DNA from: Paenibacillus macerans
Lineage (GTDB): Bacteria; Bacillota; Bacilli; Paenibacillales; Paenibacillaceae
Assembly (NCBI RefSeq): GCF_900454495.1
Contig: NZ_UGSI01000002.1
Span: 1,337,001-1,401,000, forward strand
Length of the DNA stretch: 64,000 nt
Reading direction: 5' to 3'
Position numbers and translations under genes: made by a program. The stretch's first letter is position 1. Each line of letters opens with the position of its first letter. Below, one piece after another: positions 42,694-51,250 of the stretch. The notes beneath the pieces are model-generated. The model made no database searches and was not told the DNA's origin. It worked only from the letters and a program-made list of their open reading frames with translations.

Positions 42694-43935
42694 ATGAAGG
42701 TGCTGGTCATTAACAGCGGCAGCTCGTCCTTGAAATATCAGCTGTTTGATATGAAGGATGAATCGGTGCTTGCGAAGGGAATTATTGAAGAGATTGGAAC
42801 GGAGCAGGCGATTCATCGTCAGGATAATACACCGCCGCTGCCTCCGCAGACCGGTCTGCGGATCCTGGAGCATAAGGAGTCCATCACCCATATGCTTGCG
42901 GCGCTGATGGATCCGGGCAACGGGTGCATCGCCTCGGTGCGGGAAATCGCGGCAGTAGGGCACCGGATTGCCCATGGCGGCGAATTCTTTTCGGATTCGG
43001 CACTGGTGGACAATGAGGTGCTGCAGGCGGTAAGGCGCAATATCGAGCTGGCGCCGCTGCACAATCCGGCCAATCTGAAGGGGATCGAAGCGTTCCGCCA
43101 GCTGCTGGGCGAGGAGACGCCGATGGTGTGCGTGTTCGATACCGCTTTTCACCAGACGATGCCGCAGGAGAGCTACATGTATCCACTGCCAAGAGTCTTG
43201 TATGACCGCCATAAAATCAGAAGATACGGGTTCCACGGAACCTCGCATAAATATGTCAGCTTGCGCCTTGGCGAAATTACCGGCCGACCCCTCCAGGGAA
43301 CCCGTGTAATCTCCTGCCATATCGGCAACGGAGCCAGCATTACCGCCATTCGGGACGGGAAGTCTGTAGATACCAGTATGGGCATGACCCCGCTGGAAGG
43401 CCTGATGATGGGAACCCGCTGCGGCGATATCGACCCGGCGATCATTCCCTTTGTGATGGCCAAAGAGAATCTGGGTCTTGGCGAGATCAACTCGCTGCTG
43501 AACAAGCATAGCGGGCTGGCCGGCGTCTCCGGCCAGGGCTCCGATTTGCGCGAGATCATCCGCTGCGCCGATGAAGGCCATGAGGGAGCCAGGCTGGCGC
43601 TGAATATGTATGTACAGCGCATTCGCAAATACATCGGCTCCTACTGCGCCGTGCTGAACGGTCTGGATACGCTGATCTTTACCGGCGGGGTCGGCGAGAA
43701 TTCCGATTATATTCGCGCCAAGGTGTGCGAGAGTCTGACCTATCTGGGGCTGGAGCTGGACCCGGAACTGAACCGGTCCCGCTCGCCCGGCGAGCGCAAG
43801 ATCAGCACCCCCGCCTCCCGTGTGGCGGTGCATATCATCCCCACCAACGAAGAGCTGATGATTGCCCGTGATACACAGCGGCTCGTCCAACAGCGTGCTG
43901 CTTCTGCGGCCGTGCACCGGTCTGTCCCAATGTGA
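42694..43935 (+). CDS. Acetate/propionate kinase (AckA/PduW type)
   Basis: The 413 aa enzyme converts acyl phosphate and ADP to acid and ATP, the energy-yielding end of the pathway. Motifs are VINSGSSSLKYQLFD at the N-terminus, HRIAHGGEFF, RYGFHGTSHKYVS with the conserved His, CHIGNGASITAI, TPLEGLMMGTRCGDIDP and FTGGVGENS. The last gene of the operon, followed by a strong terminator. In context propionyl phosphate from PduL is the likely main substrate. Confidence 0.93.
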   Translation: MKVLVINSGSSSLKYQLFDMKDESVLAKGIIEEIGTEQAIHRQDNTPPLPPQTGLRILEHKESITHMLAALMDPGNGCIASVREIAAVGHRIAHGGEFFSDSALVDNEVLQAVRRNIELAPLHNPANLKGIEAFRQLLGEETPMVCVFDTAFHQTMPQESYMYPLPRVLYDRHKIRRYGFHGTSHKYVSLRLGEITGRPLQGTRVISCHIGNGASITAIRDGKSVDTSMGMTPLEGLMMGTRCGDIDPAIIPFVMAKENLGLGEINSLLNKHSGLAGVSGQGSDLREIIRCADEGHEGARLALNMYVQRIRKYIGSYCAVLNGLDTLIFTGGVGENSDYIRAKVCESLTYLGLELDPELNRSRSPGERKISTPASRVAVHIIPTNEELMIARDTQRLVQQRAASAAVHRSVPM

Positions 43936-43948
43936 TGCGGCCATTGTC

Positions 43949-43995
43949 AAAAAACCTTGTCATAACGGTTGTTTGCCGGTATGACAAGGTTTTTT
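43949..43995 (+). terminator. Rho-independent terminator of the microcompartment operon
   Basis: AAAAAACCTTGTCAT (43949-43963) pairs with ATGACAAGGTTTTTT (43981-43995), a perfect 15-bp stem ending in T residues. Confidence 0.93.
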
Positions 43996-44060
43996 GCACG
44001 CCTAGTAAATGATCCAGAAAAAACGTGATAAATCTACGGGTCGGGTGGAGGTACTATCCA

Positions 44061-44275
44061 AAAAAATAGCGGAACTTTATGGTCTTATTTTCCGAATGGA
44101 GCCTGTTCGTCCTGATTAGCGGAATTTTTTGGCCCTATTGTTCAATGGGTGCTGCGAAAGGCGGCCATTCCCCTGTGATTTGAGAAAATAGCGCCATAAT
44201 TTTCCTTTATTTCTCTCCGAAATGGGATTTCGCCGAAATAGAGCCATTTTTTTCCCTTATGTTTCCGGCTGAGTT
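44061..44275. repeat. Intergenic repeat family A, copy 4 (four modules)
   Basis: Four modules in one direction: AATAGCGGAACTTTATGGTC, then ATTAGCGGAATTTTTTGGCC, then AATAGCGCCATAATTTTCC, then AATAGAGCCATTTTTTTCCC. Spacing is 45-60 bp. The module order and several intervening words (TTTCGCC, TTATGTTTCCG, CTGAGTT) match the copy at 53071 over about 215 bp. Confidence 0.75.
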
Positions 44276-44518
44276 TTTTAGCAAGCTAACTTTTGCAGTT
44301 CAAGAGAAGCCGCCACCATGCTCCATTATTTCAGGAACAGCCTACTAGCCAAGCCAGGGCTCAACTGCCGAACTCTTAATTAAACCGCAAAAGGGAAAGC
44401 AAAACAAAGTAGTTTCCACGCACAGCAATCTATCTTTTTTTGATAGAAAAATTTTTAAAAAATTTTTATCAACAGCTTGTCCCCCAGCGGGCCCTGGTAT
44501 GATGCGGGATTGCATCGA

Positions 44519-44536
44519 TTTTCCACATTATCCACA
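44519..44536 (+). promoter_or_regulatory. Two abutting DnaA boxes upstream of the nrd promoter
   Basis: TTTTCCACA (44519-44527) and TTATCCACA (44528-44536) abut without a gap. The second is a perfect DnaA-box consensus. They lie 35 bp upstream of the nrdI promoter -35 element. DnaA control of ribonucleotide reductase genes is known in other bacteria. Direct binding here is inference. Confidence 0.6.
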
Positions 44537-44570
44537 GGGGATTTGGGTGCGGTTTGGGACGTTTACCAGG

Positions 44571-44599
44571 TTGACAACACAATATATAGGTATTAAATT
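44571..44599 (+). promoter_or_regulatory. nrdIEF promoter overlapping an NrdR box
   Basis: A consensus -35 TTGACA (44571-44576), a 17-bp spacer and a -10 TAAATT (44594-44599). The spacer contains ACACAATATATAG (44577-44589), a typical NrdR box, so repressor binding would block polymerase directly. Confidence 0.8.
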
Positions 44600-44607
44600 A
44601 AACAAGT

Positions 44608-44622
44608 ACACCAATATGTTGT
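44608..44622 (+). promoter_or_regulatory. Second NrdR box
   Basis: ACACCAATATGTTGT lies 31 bp (three helical turns) downstream of the first box. Paired boxes at this distance are the usual NrdR operator, bound when dATP is high. Confidence 0.75.
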
Positions 44623-44698
44623 TGTGAAGCGAATTTTGGTGTTTATCTCATTATATCAAATACTTACCGGGTAATAGAAGAAAAGTGGGGGAGTAACA

Positions 44699-45058
44699 AT
44701 GCTGATTGCCTATGATTCCAAAACCGGAAACGTGAAACGGTTCATCCAGAAGCTCGATTTGCCCGCCGTGCAAATTGACGAGAATATGACGCTGGAGGAG
44801 CCGTTTGTGCTGATTACATATACGACGGGGTTTGGACAGGTGCCGGCAAAGGTCTCCGCTTTTCTCGAGCATAACCATCAGCGGCTGCTCGGTGTAGCGG
44901 CCAGCGGAAACCGCAACTGGGGCGAGCGTTTTGCCCTGAGCGCCGATTTGATCGCCCAGCGCTACCATGTTCCCGTGGTGGCCAAATTCGAGCTGTCGGG
45001 CACGAAACAGGATGCGGAAAGATTTAAGCAGGAGGTGAGCCGGGTTGCGGCATATTGA
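44699..45058 (+). CDS. nrdI: NrdI flavodoxin-like maturation protein
   Basis: The 119 aa flavodoxin starts MLIAYDSKTGNVKRFIQKL, binding FMN phosphate through SKTGN, with TYTTGFGQVP and GVAASGNRNWGERFA around the flavin. NrdI supplies the oxidant for assembling the Mn(III)2-Tyr cofactor of NrdF. A GGGGGAG site precedes the ATG. Its end overlaps nrdE by 14 bp. Confidence 0.95.
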   Translation: MLIAYDSKTGNVKRFIQKLDLPAVQIDENMTLEEPFVLITYTTGFGQVPAKVSAFLEHNHQRLLGVAASGNRNWGERFALSADLIAQRYHVPVVAKFELSGTKQDAERFKQEVSRVAAY

Positions 45059-47129
45059 ACTGAACAACATGTTGATGAAGCGGGACGAGAGCGGGTTCTT
45101 CCAACTGGAGAAGGACCGGGAAGCCGTCGCCGAATTTATGCAAGAAGTCGAACGCAAAAGCGTGACCTTTTCGAGTACGACCGATAAAGTGCGGTACATG
45201 ATCGAAAACGATTATTACGAGAACGTGTACGAGCAGTATACGGAAGCCGAGGTCGAACGCGTATATGCCATTACCCACGGCTATCATTTTGAGTTTCCGT
45301 CTTATATGGCGGCGTCGAAGTTTTATACCGACTACGCGCTGAAGACGAACGATAAATCCAAGTATCTGGAGCATTACCCGGACCGGGTAGCGGCGGTGGC
45401 GCTGCACCTCGGCCGCGGCAACGCGGAGACCGCCAGCCTGCTGGCCCGTTCCATGATGGAGCAGCGGCTGCAGCCGGCGACGCCGACGTTCCTGAACGCG
45501 GGCAAAAGCCGGCGCGGCGAGATGGTGTCCTGTTTCCTACTGGAAATGGACGACTCGCTGAACTCGATCAACTACGTGCTGAACACCTGCATGCAGCTGT
45601 CCAAAATCGGCGGCGGCGTAGCGGTAAACCTGTCGAAGCTGCGCGGACGCGGCGAGCCGATCAAAGGCGTGGAAGGCGCGGCCAAAGGGATCATGCCGGT
45701 GCTGAAGCTGATGGAGGACGCTTTTTCCTATGCCGACCAGATGGGTCAGCGCAAAGGATCGGGCGCGGGGTACTACAACATTTTCGGCTGGGACGTTGCG
45801 GAATTTTTGGACAGCAAAAAAATCAACGCCGACGAACGGATTCGCTTGAAAACCTTGTCGATCGGGCTGATCGTGCCGAACCGTTTTTATCAACTGGCCA
45901 AGGACAACGAACCGCTTTACGTGTTCGGTCCTTACAGTGTATATAAAGCTTACGGCACTCATTTGGACGACATGGACCTGGACGTGATGTACGACAAGCT
46001 GCTCGCCGACGAGCGGGTTAAGAAAAGAAAGCTGATGAGCGCGCGCGACATGCTGACCAAGATCGCCACGGTCCAGCTGGAATCCGGTTACCCGTACATC
46101 ATGAACAAGAGCAACGCCAACAACCAGCATGCGCTGAACAAGGTCGGGAAGATCAAAATGTCCAACCTGTGCACGGAGATCTTCCAGCTGCAGGAGACGT
46201 CGGAAATCGCCGATTACGGGCAAGCGGATGCGATCCGCCGCGACATCAGCTGCAACCTGGCTTCCCTGAACATCGTGAACGTGATGGAGCGGAAGATGGT
46301 TCGCGAATCCGTGCACGAAGGCATGGTGGCGCTCACGTCCGTCAGCGACATGACGCATATTTCCAACGCTCCCGGCGTTGCCAAAGCGAACCGGGAAATG
46401 CATTCCGTCGGGCTCGGCGTGATGAATCTGCATGGATTTTTCGCCAAAAACAAAATCGCCTACGAAAGCGAAGAGGCGCGCGATTTTGCCCGTACGTTCT
46501 TTATGATGATGAACTATTATTCCCTGGAAAAGAGCATGGAGATCGCCGTGCAAACCGGAGAAACCTTCGCCGGATTCGAACAATCCGACTACGCTACAGG
46601 GGAGTATTTCGAACGGTATCTGAATACGGACTACCGTCCGCGCACCGGCAAAGCGGCCGCTCTGTTCGAAGGCATGCACATCCCGTCCCCGCAGGACTGG
46701 GCCGAACTGAAGCAGCAGGTGATGAAAAACGGCTTGTACCATGCTTACCGTCTGGCGATTGCGCCGACCGCCAGCATTTCGTACATTCAGAACGCCACCT
46801 CGAGCGTGATGCCGGTCGTGGAGCAAATCGAAACCCGGACCTACGCGAACTCGACGACGTATTATCCGATGCCGTATCTGAGCCGGGAAAATATTTTCTT
46901 CTATAAATCCGCTTATCAGATGGACCAGTTCAAGGTGATCGACCTGATCGCGGAAATCGTGCCGCATGTCGACCAGGGCATCTCGACGATCCTTCACGTC
47001 AACAGCAACGTGACGACCCGCCAGTTGGCGCGTTACTATCTGTATGCCGCGCATAAAGGGCTGAAGTCGCTGTATTATACCCGGACGAAGAAGCTGTCCG
47101 TGGAAGAATGCCTGACCTGCTCGGTATAA
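45045..47129 (+). CDS. nrdE: Class Ib ribonucleotide reductase large subunit
   Basis: The 694 aa catalytic subunit reduces ribonucleoside diphosphates. Motifs are PATPTFLNAGKSRRGEMVSC with the first active-site Cys, then NLCTEIFQ with the thiyl-radical Cys, and CNLASLN. The C-terminal CLTCSV carries the redox cysteines that take electrons from NrdH or thioredoxin. No ATP cone is present, as usual for class Ib. TTG 45045 follows AGGAGGTGAG and overlaps nrdI. No nrdH is seen in this window. Confidence 0.97.
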   Translation: MRHIELNNMLMKRDESGFFQLEKDREAVAEFMQEVERKSVTFSSTTDKVRYMIENDYYENVYEQYTEAEVERVYAITHGYHFEFPSYMAASKFYTDYALKTNDKSKYLEHYPDRVAAVALHLGRGNAETASLLARSMMEQRLQPATPTFLNAGKSRRGEMVSCFLLEMDDSLNSINYVLNTCMQLSKIGGGVAVNLSKLRGRGEPIKGVEGAAKGIMPVLKLMEDAFSYADQMGQRKGSGAGYYNIFGWDVAEFLDSKKINADERIRLKTLSIGLIVPNRFYQLAKDNEPLYVFGPYSVYKAYGTHLDDMDLDVMYDKLLADERVKKRKLMSARDMLTKIATVQLESGYPYIMNKSNANNQHALNKVGKIKMSNLCTEIFQLQETSEIADYGQADAIRRDISCNLASLNIVNVMERKMVRESVHEGMVALTSVSDMTHISNAPGVAKANREMHSVGLGVMNLHGFFAKNKIAYESEEARDFARTFFMMMNYYSLEKSMEIAVQTGETFAGFEQSDYATGEYFERYLNTDYRPRTGKAAALFEGMHIPSPQDWAELKQQVMKNGLYHAYRLAIAPTASISYIQNATSSVMPVVEQIETRTYANSTTYYPMPYLSRENIFFYKSAYQMDQFKVIDLIAEIVPHVDQGISTILHVNSNVTTRQLARYYLYAAHKGLKSLYYTRTKKLSVEECLTCSV

Positions 47130-47187
47130 GAGGTCTTTTTGAACTTGCACTATAACGAAAGACTTAGAAAGGGATGAAAGATCGGCG

Positions 47188-48147
47188 ATGTGCGCATTAC
47201 GAGCTGTAAACTGGAACCGTCCGGACGACGATTTTACGATGATGTTCTGGAACCAGAACATCATGCAGTTCTGGACGGATGACGAAATCCCGTTGTCCGA
47301 CGACAAAATGTCCTGGATGACGTTAAACGATGATGAAAAAGACGCATATATGAAGGTCCTCGGCGGTCTGACGCTGCTTGATACGGTACAGGGCGGCGTC
47401 GGCATGCCGCAGATCATGGAGCATGTGGAGGGCCTGCAGCGCAAAGCCGTGCTCGGCTTTATGGGCATGATGGAGCAGATCCATGCCAAATCGTACAGCA
47501 GCATTTTCACTACGCTCGCTTCCAATGAGGAGATTGACGAGATCTTCCGCTGGGTGGAGCAGAACCCGATGCTGCAGACGAAAGCGGAGACGATCCGCCA
47601 GTACTACACCAACATCCGCTCCCCGAGAGAGCTGTATTTGGCGATGGCGGCCTCCGTCCTGCTGGAGAGCTACTTGTTCTATAGCGGATTCTTCTACCCG
47701 CTGTATTTGGCCGGCCAGGGCAAAATGACCTGCAGCGGCGAAATCATCGACCTGATTCTGCGCGATGAGAGCATTCACGGCGTGTACGTGGGCGTGCTGG
47801 CCCAGGAAATCTACGCGCAAATGAGCGAAGACGAGCAAAAAGACGTATACGAAACGCTGGAAGGGCTGCTGCACTACCTGCACGCCAACGAAGAGCGGTA
47901 TACGGAGCAGATTTACACGAAAATCGGACTGGTGGACGAAGTGAAAGTCTTCCTGCGGTATAACGCCAACAAGGCGTTTATGAACCTCGGCTTTGAGCCG
48001 CCGTTCGAGGAGGAAGAGGTTAACCCGATCGTGTTCAACGGGATCCGTACCGACACGAAGCAGCACGACTTTTTCTCCAAAAAAGGCAACGGCTACGTAC
48101 GGGCGCTGAACGTCGAGCCGCTGACCGACGAAGATTTCAATTTCTAA
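47188..48147 (+). CDS. nrdF: Class Ib ribonucleotide reductase small subunit
   Basis: The 319 aa subunit carries the metal-tyrosyl radical. EQIHAKSYSSIF near 90 and DESIHGVYVG near 190 hold metal ligands of the dimetal site; SYLFYSGFFYPLYL follows the usual helix. Together with NrdI a Mn cofactor is likely. AAAGGGATGAAAG lies upstream of ATG 47188. A terminator follows at 48170. Confidence 0.97.
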   Translation: MCALRAVNWNRPDDDFTMMFWNQNIMQFWTDDEIPLSDDKMSWMTLNDDEKDAYMKVLGGLTLLDTVQGGVGMPQIMEHVEGLQRKAVLGFMGMMEQIHAKSYSSIFTTLASNEEIDEIFRWVEQNPMLQTKAETIRQYYTNIRSPRELYLAMAASVLLESYLFYSGFFYPLYLAGQGKMTCSGEIIDLILRDESIHGVYVGVLAQEIYAQMSEDEQKDVYETLEGLLHYLHANEERYTEQIYTKIGLVDEVKVFLRYNANKAFMNLGFEPPFEEEEVNPIVFNGIRTDTKQHDFFSKKGNGYVRALNVEPLTDEDFNF

Positions 48148-48169
48148 GCCGACGGGCTTTTTAAATAAG

Positions 48170-48222
48170 AACAGGGTGTTTGCTCCCGGAAGCGATCTTA
48201 CAGCGGGAGACGCCCTGTTTTT
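48170..48222 (+). terminator. Rho-independent terminator of the nrd operon
   Basis: ACAGGGTGTTTGCTCCCGG and the facing GCGGGAGACGCCCTGTTTTT form a long hairpin (ACAGGG/CCCTGT outer, CTCCCG/CGGGAG inner) ending in five T. Confidence 0.85.
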
Positions 48223-48282
48223 GCTTGCAAGCGTAAGCTGTCTGAAAGTTAAGCAACCTGACTTGAGGAGTGAAAGTTACTT

Positions 48283-49575
48283 TTGACGACGATTTGGAGC
48301 ATATTGGGCATCGAACCGACGCAAGACAAGCAGCAGATCAAGAAGGCCTATGCCAAGAAACTGCGGATGGCTCACCCAGAGAACGACCCAAGAGGCTATC
48401 AGCGGCTCAGGGAGGCTTTTGACGCGGCCATAAAGCAGGCCGGCATGCCGGAGGAGCATGATTTTCCCGGATACGGCCAGGACCTGAAGACCGGAGTCGC
48501 GATCGGGACGAAGCAGGAGGGGGAACCGGCCCCCGATTCGTTGGCGCTTTTTGAACAACACCTGCATGAACTTTACACGGATTTCAAGCGCCGCGTCGAT
48601 CCGCAGGAATGGAAAATGCTAGCGAACCAGGATTACATATGGGACGTAGGGGCGCAAGGCGAGCGATTCGACGCGCTGATCCGGTTTCTGGACGAACATC
48701 GGCATATGCCGGCGAACGTGTGGAAAGTATTGGATGAACTGTTTTTGATCAGAGAAAACTTTGAGCACGGGTATGACTACTTTGACGATGAATTGATGGA
48801 ATTTGTGACCGGACAGATTAGCGGAGGCCTGGCGATGGGCTACGAATGCTTCTTGAACCGGGAGCTGGCGATCGACTTGGAGGCATATCTCGGCTTAAGA
48901 CAAGAGGCGCAGCTCAGTCTGATGGATGGCCGGCTGGAAGACGCCGGGCGGGAGCTTGCCGCCGCCCATGCGCTGTTCCGGGAGGACCCGGACCTGGAGT
49001 TAATGCGGGCCAAGCATGCTATTATGGCCGGGGATTCCGGCGCAGCGCTGGCTGTTCTCCATCAGGTCGTCCGTTTGAACCCGGAGGCGCGGGAAGCTTA
49101 TCTGCTGCGCGGGAGATTGTTATTTGATCGGCGGCAGTACCGTGAAGCGCTGCAGGATGCGGAGTATTTGCTGCAGTTTTCTCCCACGCCGCAGGATGCG
49201 TACTGCTTGGCTTTGGAATGCCGGGAGGTTCTCGGTCAGGTTGAACAGGCCTGGGAGGACGGCAGGAAGCGCTGGGAGTTTGAGCGGAACTCTATACACT
49301 ATCGTTTCTATGCGGTGTGGTCGCGTTTTAAAAACCGGCATCTATTCCCCCAAAAATATAGCAGGCTGCCGTTCAAGGTTCGGCTGCGGATGTGGCAGTT
49401 TGAACTCCTAATGATGCTGTTTCTGTTCCTGGGGCTAAATTGGCTGTACATTCTGCTCTATCTCGTCTGCCGGTTTACGTTTGGCGCCGGTTCCGCTATC
49501 GCCGCGATTTGGCTGGCAGTCATGTTGTGGAATACCTGGAAGACGGCCAAAATCGCCTGGATGCGGCGCATCTGA
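48283..49575 (+). CDS. J-domain membrane protein with TPR-like repeats
   Basis: The 430 aa protein starts with a J domain: MTTIWSILGIEPTQDKQQIK and KKLRMAHPENDPRGYQRLRE. The invariant HPD is HPE here (residues 31-33), which should weaken or change DnaK stimulation. The middle has helical TPR-like repeats (AGRELAAAHALFREDPDLEL, ALAVLHQVVRLNPEAREAYL, ALQDAEYLLQFSPTPQDAYC). Two C-terminal membrane segments (about 372-392 and 395-415) anchor it. TTG 48283 follows GAGGAG. The DUF1266 gene follows 20 bp downstream. Confidence 0.85.
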   Translation: MTTIWSILGIEPTQDKQQIKKAYAKKLRMAHPENDPRGYQRLREAFDAAIKQAGMPEEHDFPGYGQDLKTGVAIGTKQEGEPAPDSLALFEQHLHELYTDFKRRVDPQEWKMLANQDYIWDVGAQGERFDALIRFLDEHRHMPANVWKVLDELFLIRENFEHGYDYFDDELMEFVTGQISGGLAMGYECFLNRELAIDLEAYLGLRQEAQLSLMDGRLEDAGRELAAAHALFREDPDLELMRAKHAIMAGDSGAALAVLHQVVRLNPEAREAYLLRGRLLFDRRQYREALQDAEYLLQFSPTPQDAYCLALECREVLGQVEQAWEDGRKRWEFERNSIHYRFYAVWSRFKNRHLFPQKYSRLPFKVRLRMWQFELLMMLFLFLGLNWLYILLYLVCRFTFGAGSAIAAIWLAVMLWNTWKTAKIAWMRRI

Positions 49576-49595
49576 CCGAAGGAGGGCGTTTTTAG

Positions 49596-50273
49596 ATGTT
49601 ACCCAAGTACAGTTTTTTTAGGCGCAGACGGCTGAATCAGTACTTTCGCTGTTTGTCGGCTAATTGCTTTGATGGGATTATGGCAGATTATTTTAATTTT
49701 TATGAATTCACCTGGCTTAACCGCTGGTTACGTAAAGGTGTGATAACCCTATCTCTCAAAAAAAATGAGGTTGCCAATGCGGAACAGTTGAAGGACAGGA
49801 TTCGTACGCTGCTGGATGCGGATGCCGACCTTTACCGGGAATACCGCCGGATTCATAGAATCCTGTTCGTTTTACCGGAGGCGGCGCGCAGCAAATATAT
49901 CGAAGCCCGGCAAGGCGGCGGCGATCATGCCAAGCTGGTGCTGGTGAATCACTGTCTGCACCAACTGCCCTCGGGCAACATTGCCGGGTACGGGGCCGCC
50001 TGGGCGGTCGCCTTAAGCCGAATCGGCCGGGCCAAAGGCTGGCTGACGGCCGAGGAAGCCTGGCAGTACAAGCTCGCGGCAGCCCGCTTTGCCCAAAGCT
50101 GCTACGATAGCTGGGGAGAGTTCTTTATCGCTCACTCCATCGGTTCTCTCTTTTCTCAGCCTAATCCGAAGCTCAAAGAAACATTGTTGGTGACGGGCAT
50201 GGTTTCTCTAATGGAGGGAAGCTCGCTGCTTTACAGGAAGGCCAAGTGGGATATGAATCTGGAGCCGGATTGA
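49596..50273 (+). CDS. DUF1266-domain protein
   Basis: The 225 aa protein ends with a DUF1266 domain: AGYGAAWAVALSRIGRAKGW, LTAEEAWQYKLAAARFAQSC and DSWGEFFIAHSIGSLFSQPN. The family is known from E. coli YbeR/YbeU, next to J-domain proteins (DjlB/DjlC); function is unknown. GGAGGG precedes the ATG. The same pairing with a J-domain protein upstream here suggests a functional link. Confidence 0.8.
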   Translation: MLPKYSFFRRRRLNQYFRCLSANCFDGIMADYFNFYEFTWLNRWLRKGVITLSLKKNEVANAEQLKDRIRTLLDADADLYREYRRIHRILFVLPEAARSKYIEARQGGGDHAKLVLVNHCLHQLPSGNIAGYGAAWAVALSRIGRAKGWLTAEEAWQYKLAAARFAQSCYDSWGEFFIAHSIGSLFSQPNPKLKETLLVTGMVSLMEGSSLLYRKAKWDMNLEPD

Positions 50274-50353
50274 GCGGGCGGTTCATCCTCCGTCTTAATA
50301 TGCATTCCGCCGTTATTGTAGCGCCGGGGTGTACCTGTCGGATCGAAAGCCCG

Positions 50354-51115
50354 TTAAGCCGGAAGCAACCGCTCCAGCAGCTTATCGAATTTATTGACGC
50401 TCAAGATTTCATGCGTGACGAACTTCCCGTCATAGTACAGGGCAAAGGTTGTCCAAACCGCGGGGGCCTGCTGGGCCTGTTCTTTGGATGTGATCCGGCG
50501 GGCGCGGAAGGGGACGCCTTTGGCGCGGGCCGCTTCCCGCAGCTCCTCAAGCATGCCGGCCGCAAACGGGCATTGGGCCGTGTAATAGATCGAAACTCCT
50601 TCTTCCGGAACGGATGCCTGCTTGACGTGCGGTTTGAACGCAGGAGAAGCGGCGGTTTCGTTCCAGGTTAAAGCCAGCAACTGAAAATAAGGCTCGGCCT
50701 CATCCGCCACTATAAACCCCATATGCTCAAAAAAAGCCTTGTCGCTCAGATAAGGCAGCTTTTTGCTTCCGGCGATATGCACAATGCCGTCCATGCCCCG
50801 GGCCGCCGCGTCCTCCTTGCACCGCTCCAGCAGCTTTGCGGCATGCCCCTGCCCCTTATGCCTGCCCGACACCCAAAGACAATTGATGAACATATAATTG
50901 GGAGCATCGATGGGGATCCAGGCCTGATCGGCCGGCAAATATTCGATGAAAACTTTGGCCCGGTCGTCCAGACGGTAAAAAACGAGGCCCTCGTCCATTC
51001 GTTCCTTCAGCCAGTGCTTTTTCTCATTGACGGCCGCTTCATACTGCTTGGCGCCCAATGCGCAGCAAATGTGTTGTTCGTCGATATTTTGCTTCGTAAT
51101 TTGCAAATATGCCAA
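50354..51115 (-). CDS. YoaP-type GNAT acetyltransferase
   Basis: The 253 aa product has a GNAT domain (residues 1-150; acetyl-CoA loop in LWVSGRHKGQGHAAKLLERC). A C-terminal YoaP domain follows (SIYYTAQCPFAAGMLEEL, VWTTFALYYDGKFVTHEILS). YoaP-like proteins belong to the Bacillus acetyltransferases of unknown substrate. TTG 51115 lies 9 nt after AAAGGA. The thioredoxin-like CPFAA element in the second domain has a single Cys. Confidence 0.85.
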   Translation of the reverse strand: MAYLQITKQNIDEQHICCALGAKQYEAAVNEKKHWLKERMDEGLVFYRLDDRAKVFIEYLPADQAWIPIDAPNYMFINCLWVSGRHKGQGHAAKLLERCKEDAAARGMDGIVHIAGSKKLPYLSDKAFFEHMGFIVADEAEPYFQLLALTWNETAASPAFKPHVKQASVPEEGVSIYYTAQCPFAAGMLEELREAARAKGVPFRARRITSKEQAQQAPAVWTTFALYYDGKFVTHEILSVNKFDKLLERLLPA

Positions 51116-51192
51116 GTGGACCAGTCCTTTCCGCGGATATCTTATCTGGTTTTTTCTATCCAGTATAAGCTTTGCCGTTCGTTAAATCTATG

Positions 51193-51226
51193 AAAAAAAA
51201 CAGCCTGCCGCACGGCAGACTGTTTG
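51193..51226 (-). terminator. Rho-independent terminator (minus strand)
   Basis: On the minus strand AAACAGTCTGCCG pairs with CGGCAGGCTGTTT and runs into eight T. It serves the small repeat protein gene ending at 51251. Confidence 0.9.
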
Positions 51227-51250
51227 CCTTGCGGTTATTGGCAAAGCCCA

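Noticed and set aside
42658..43950. A 430-codon minus-strand frame opposite the acetate kinase gene
   Set aside because: The plus-strand gene has every acetokinase motif; the opposite frame has no known domain and is explained by codon composition.
44519..44536. DnaA boxes considered as part of a replication origin
   Set aside because: Only two boxes are present, with no dnaA, dnaN or AT-rich unwinding array of origin type; regulation of nrd is a simpler reading.
45537..47525. A 662-codon minus-strand frame opposite nrdE
   Set aside because: It is antisense to a highly conserved ribonucleotide reductase gene and has no recognisable features.
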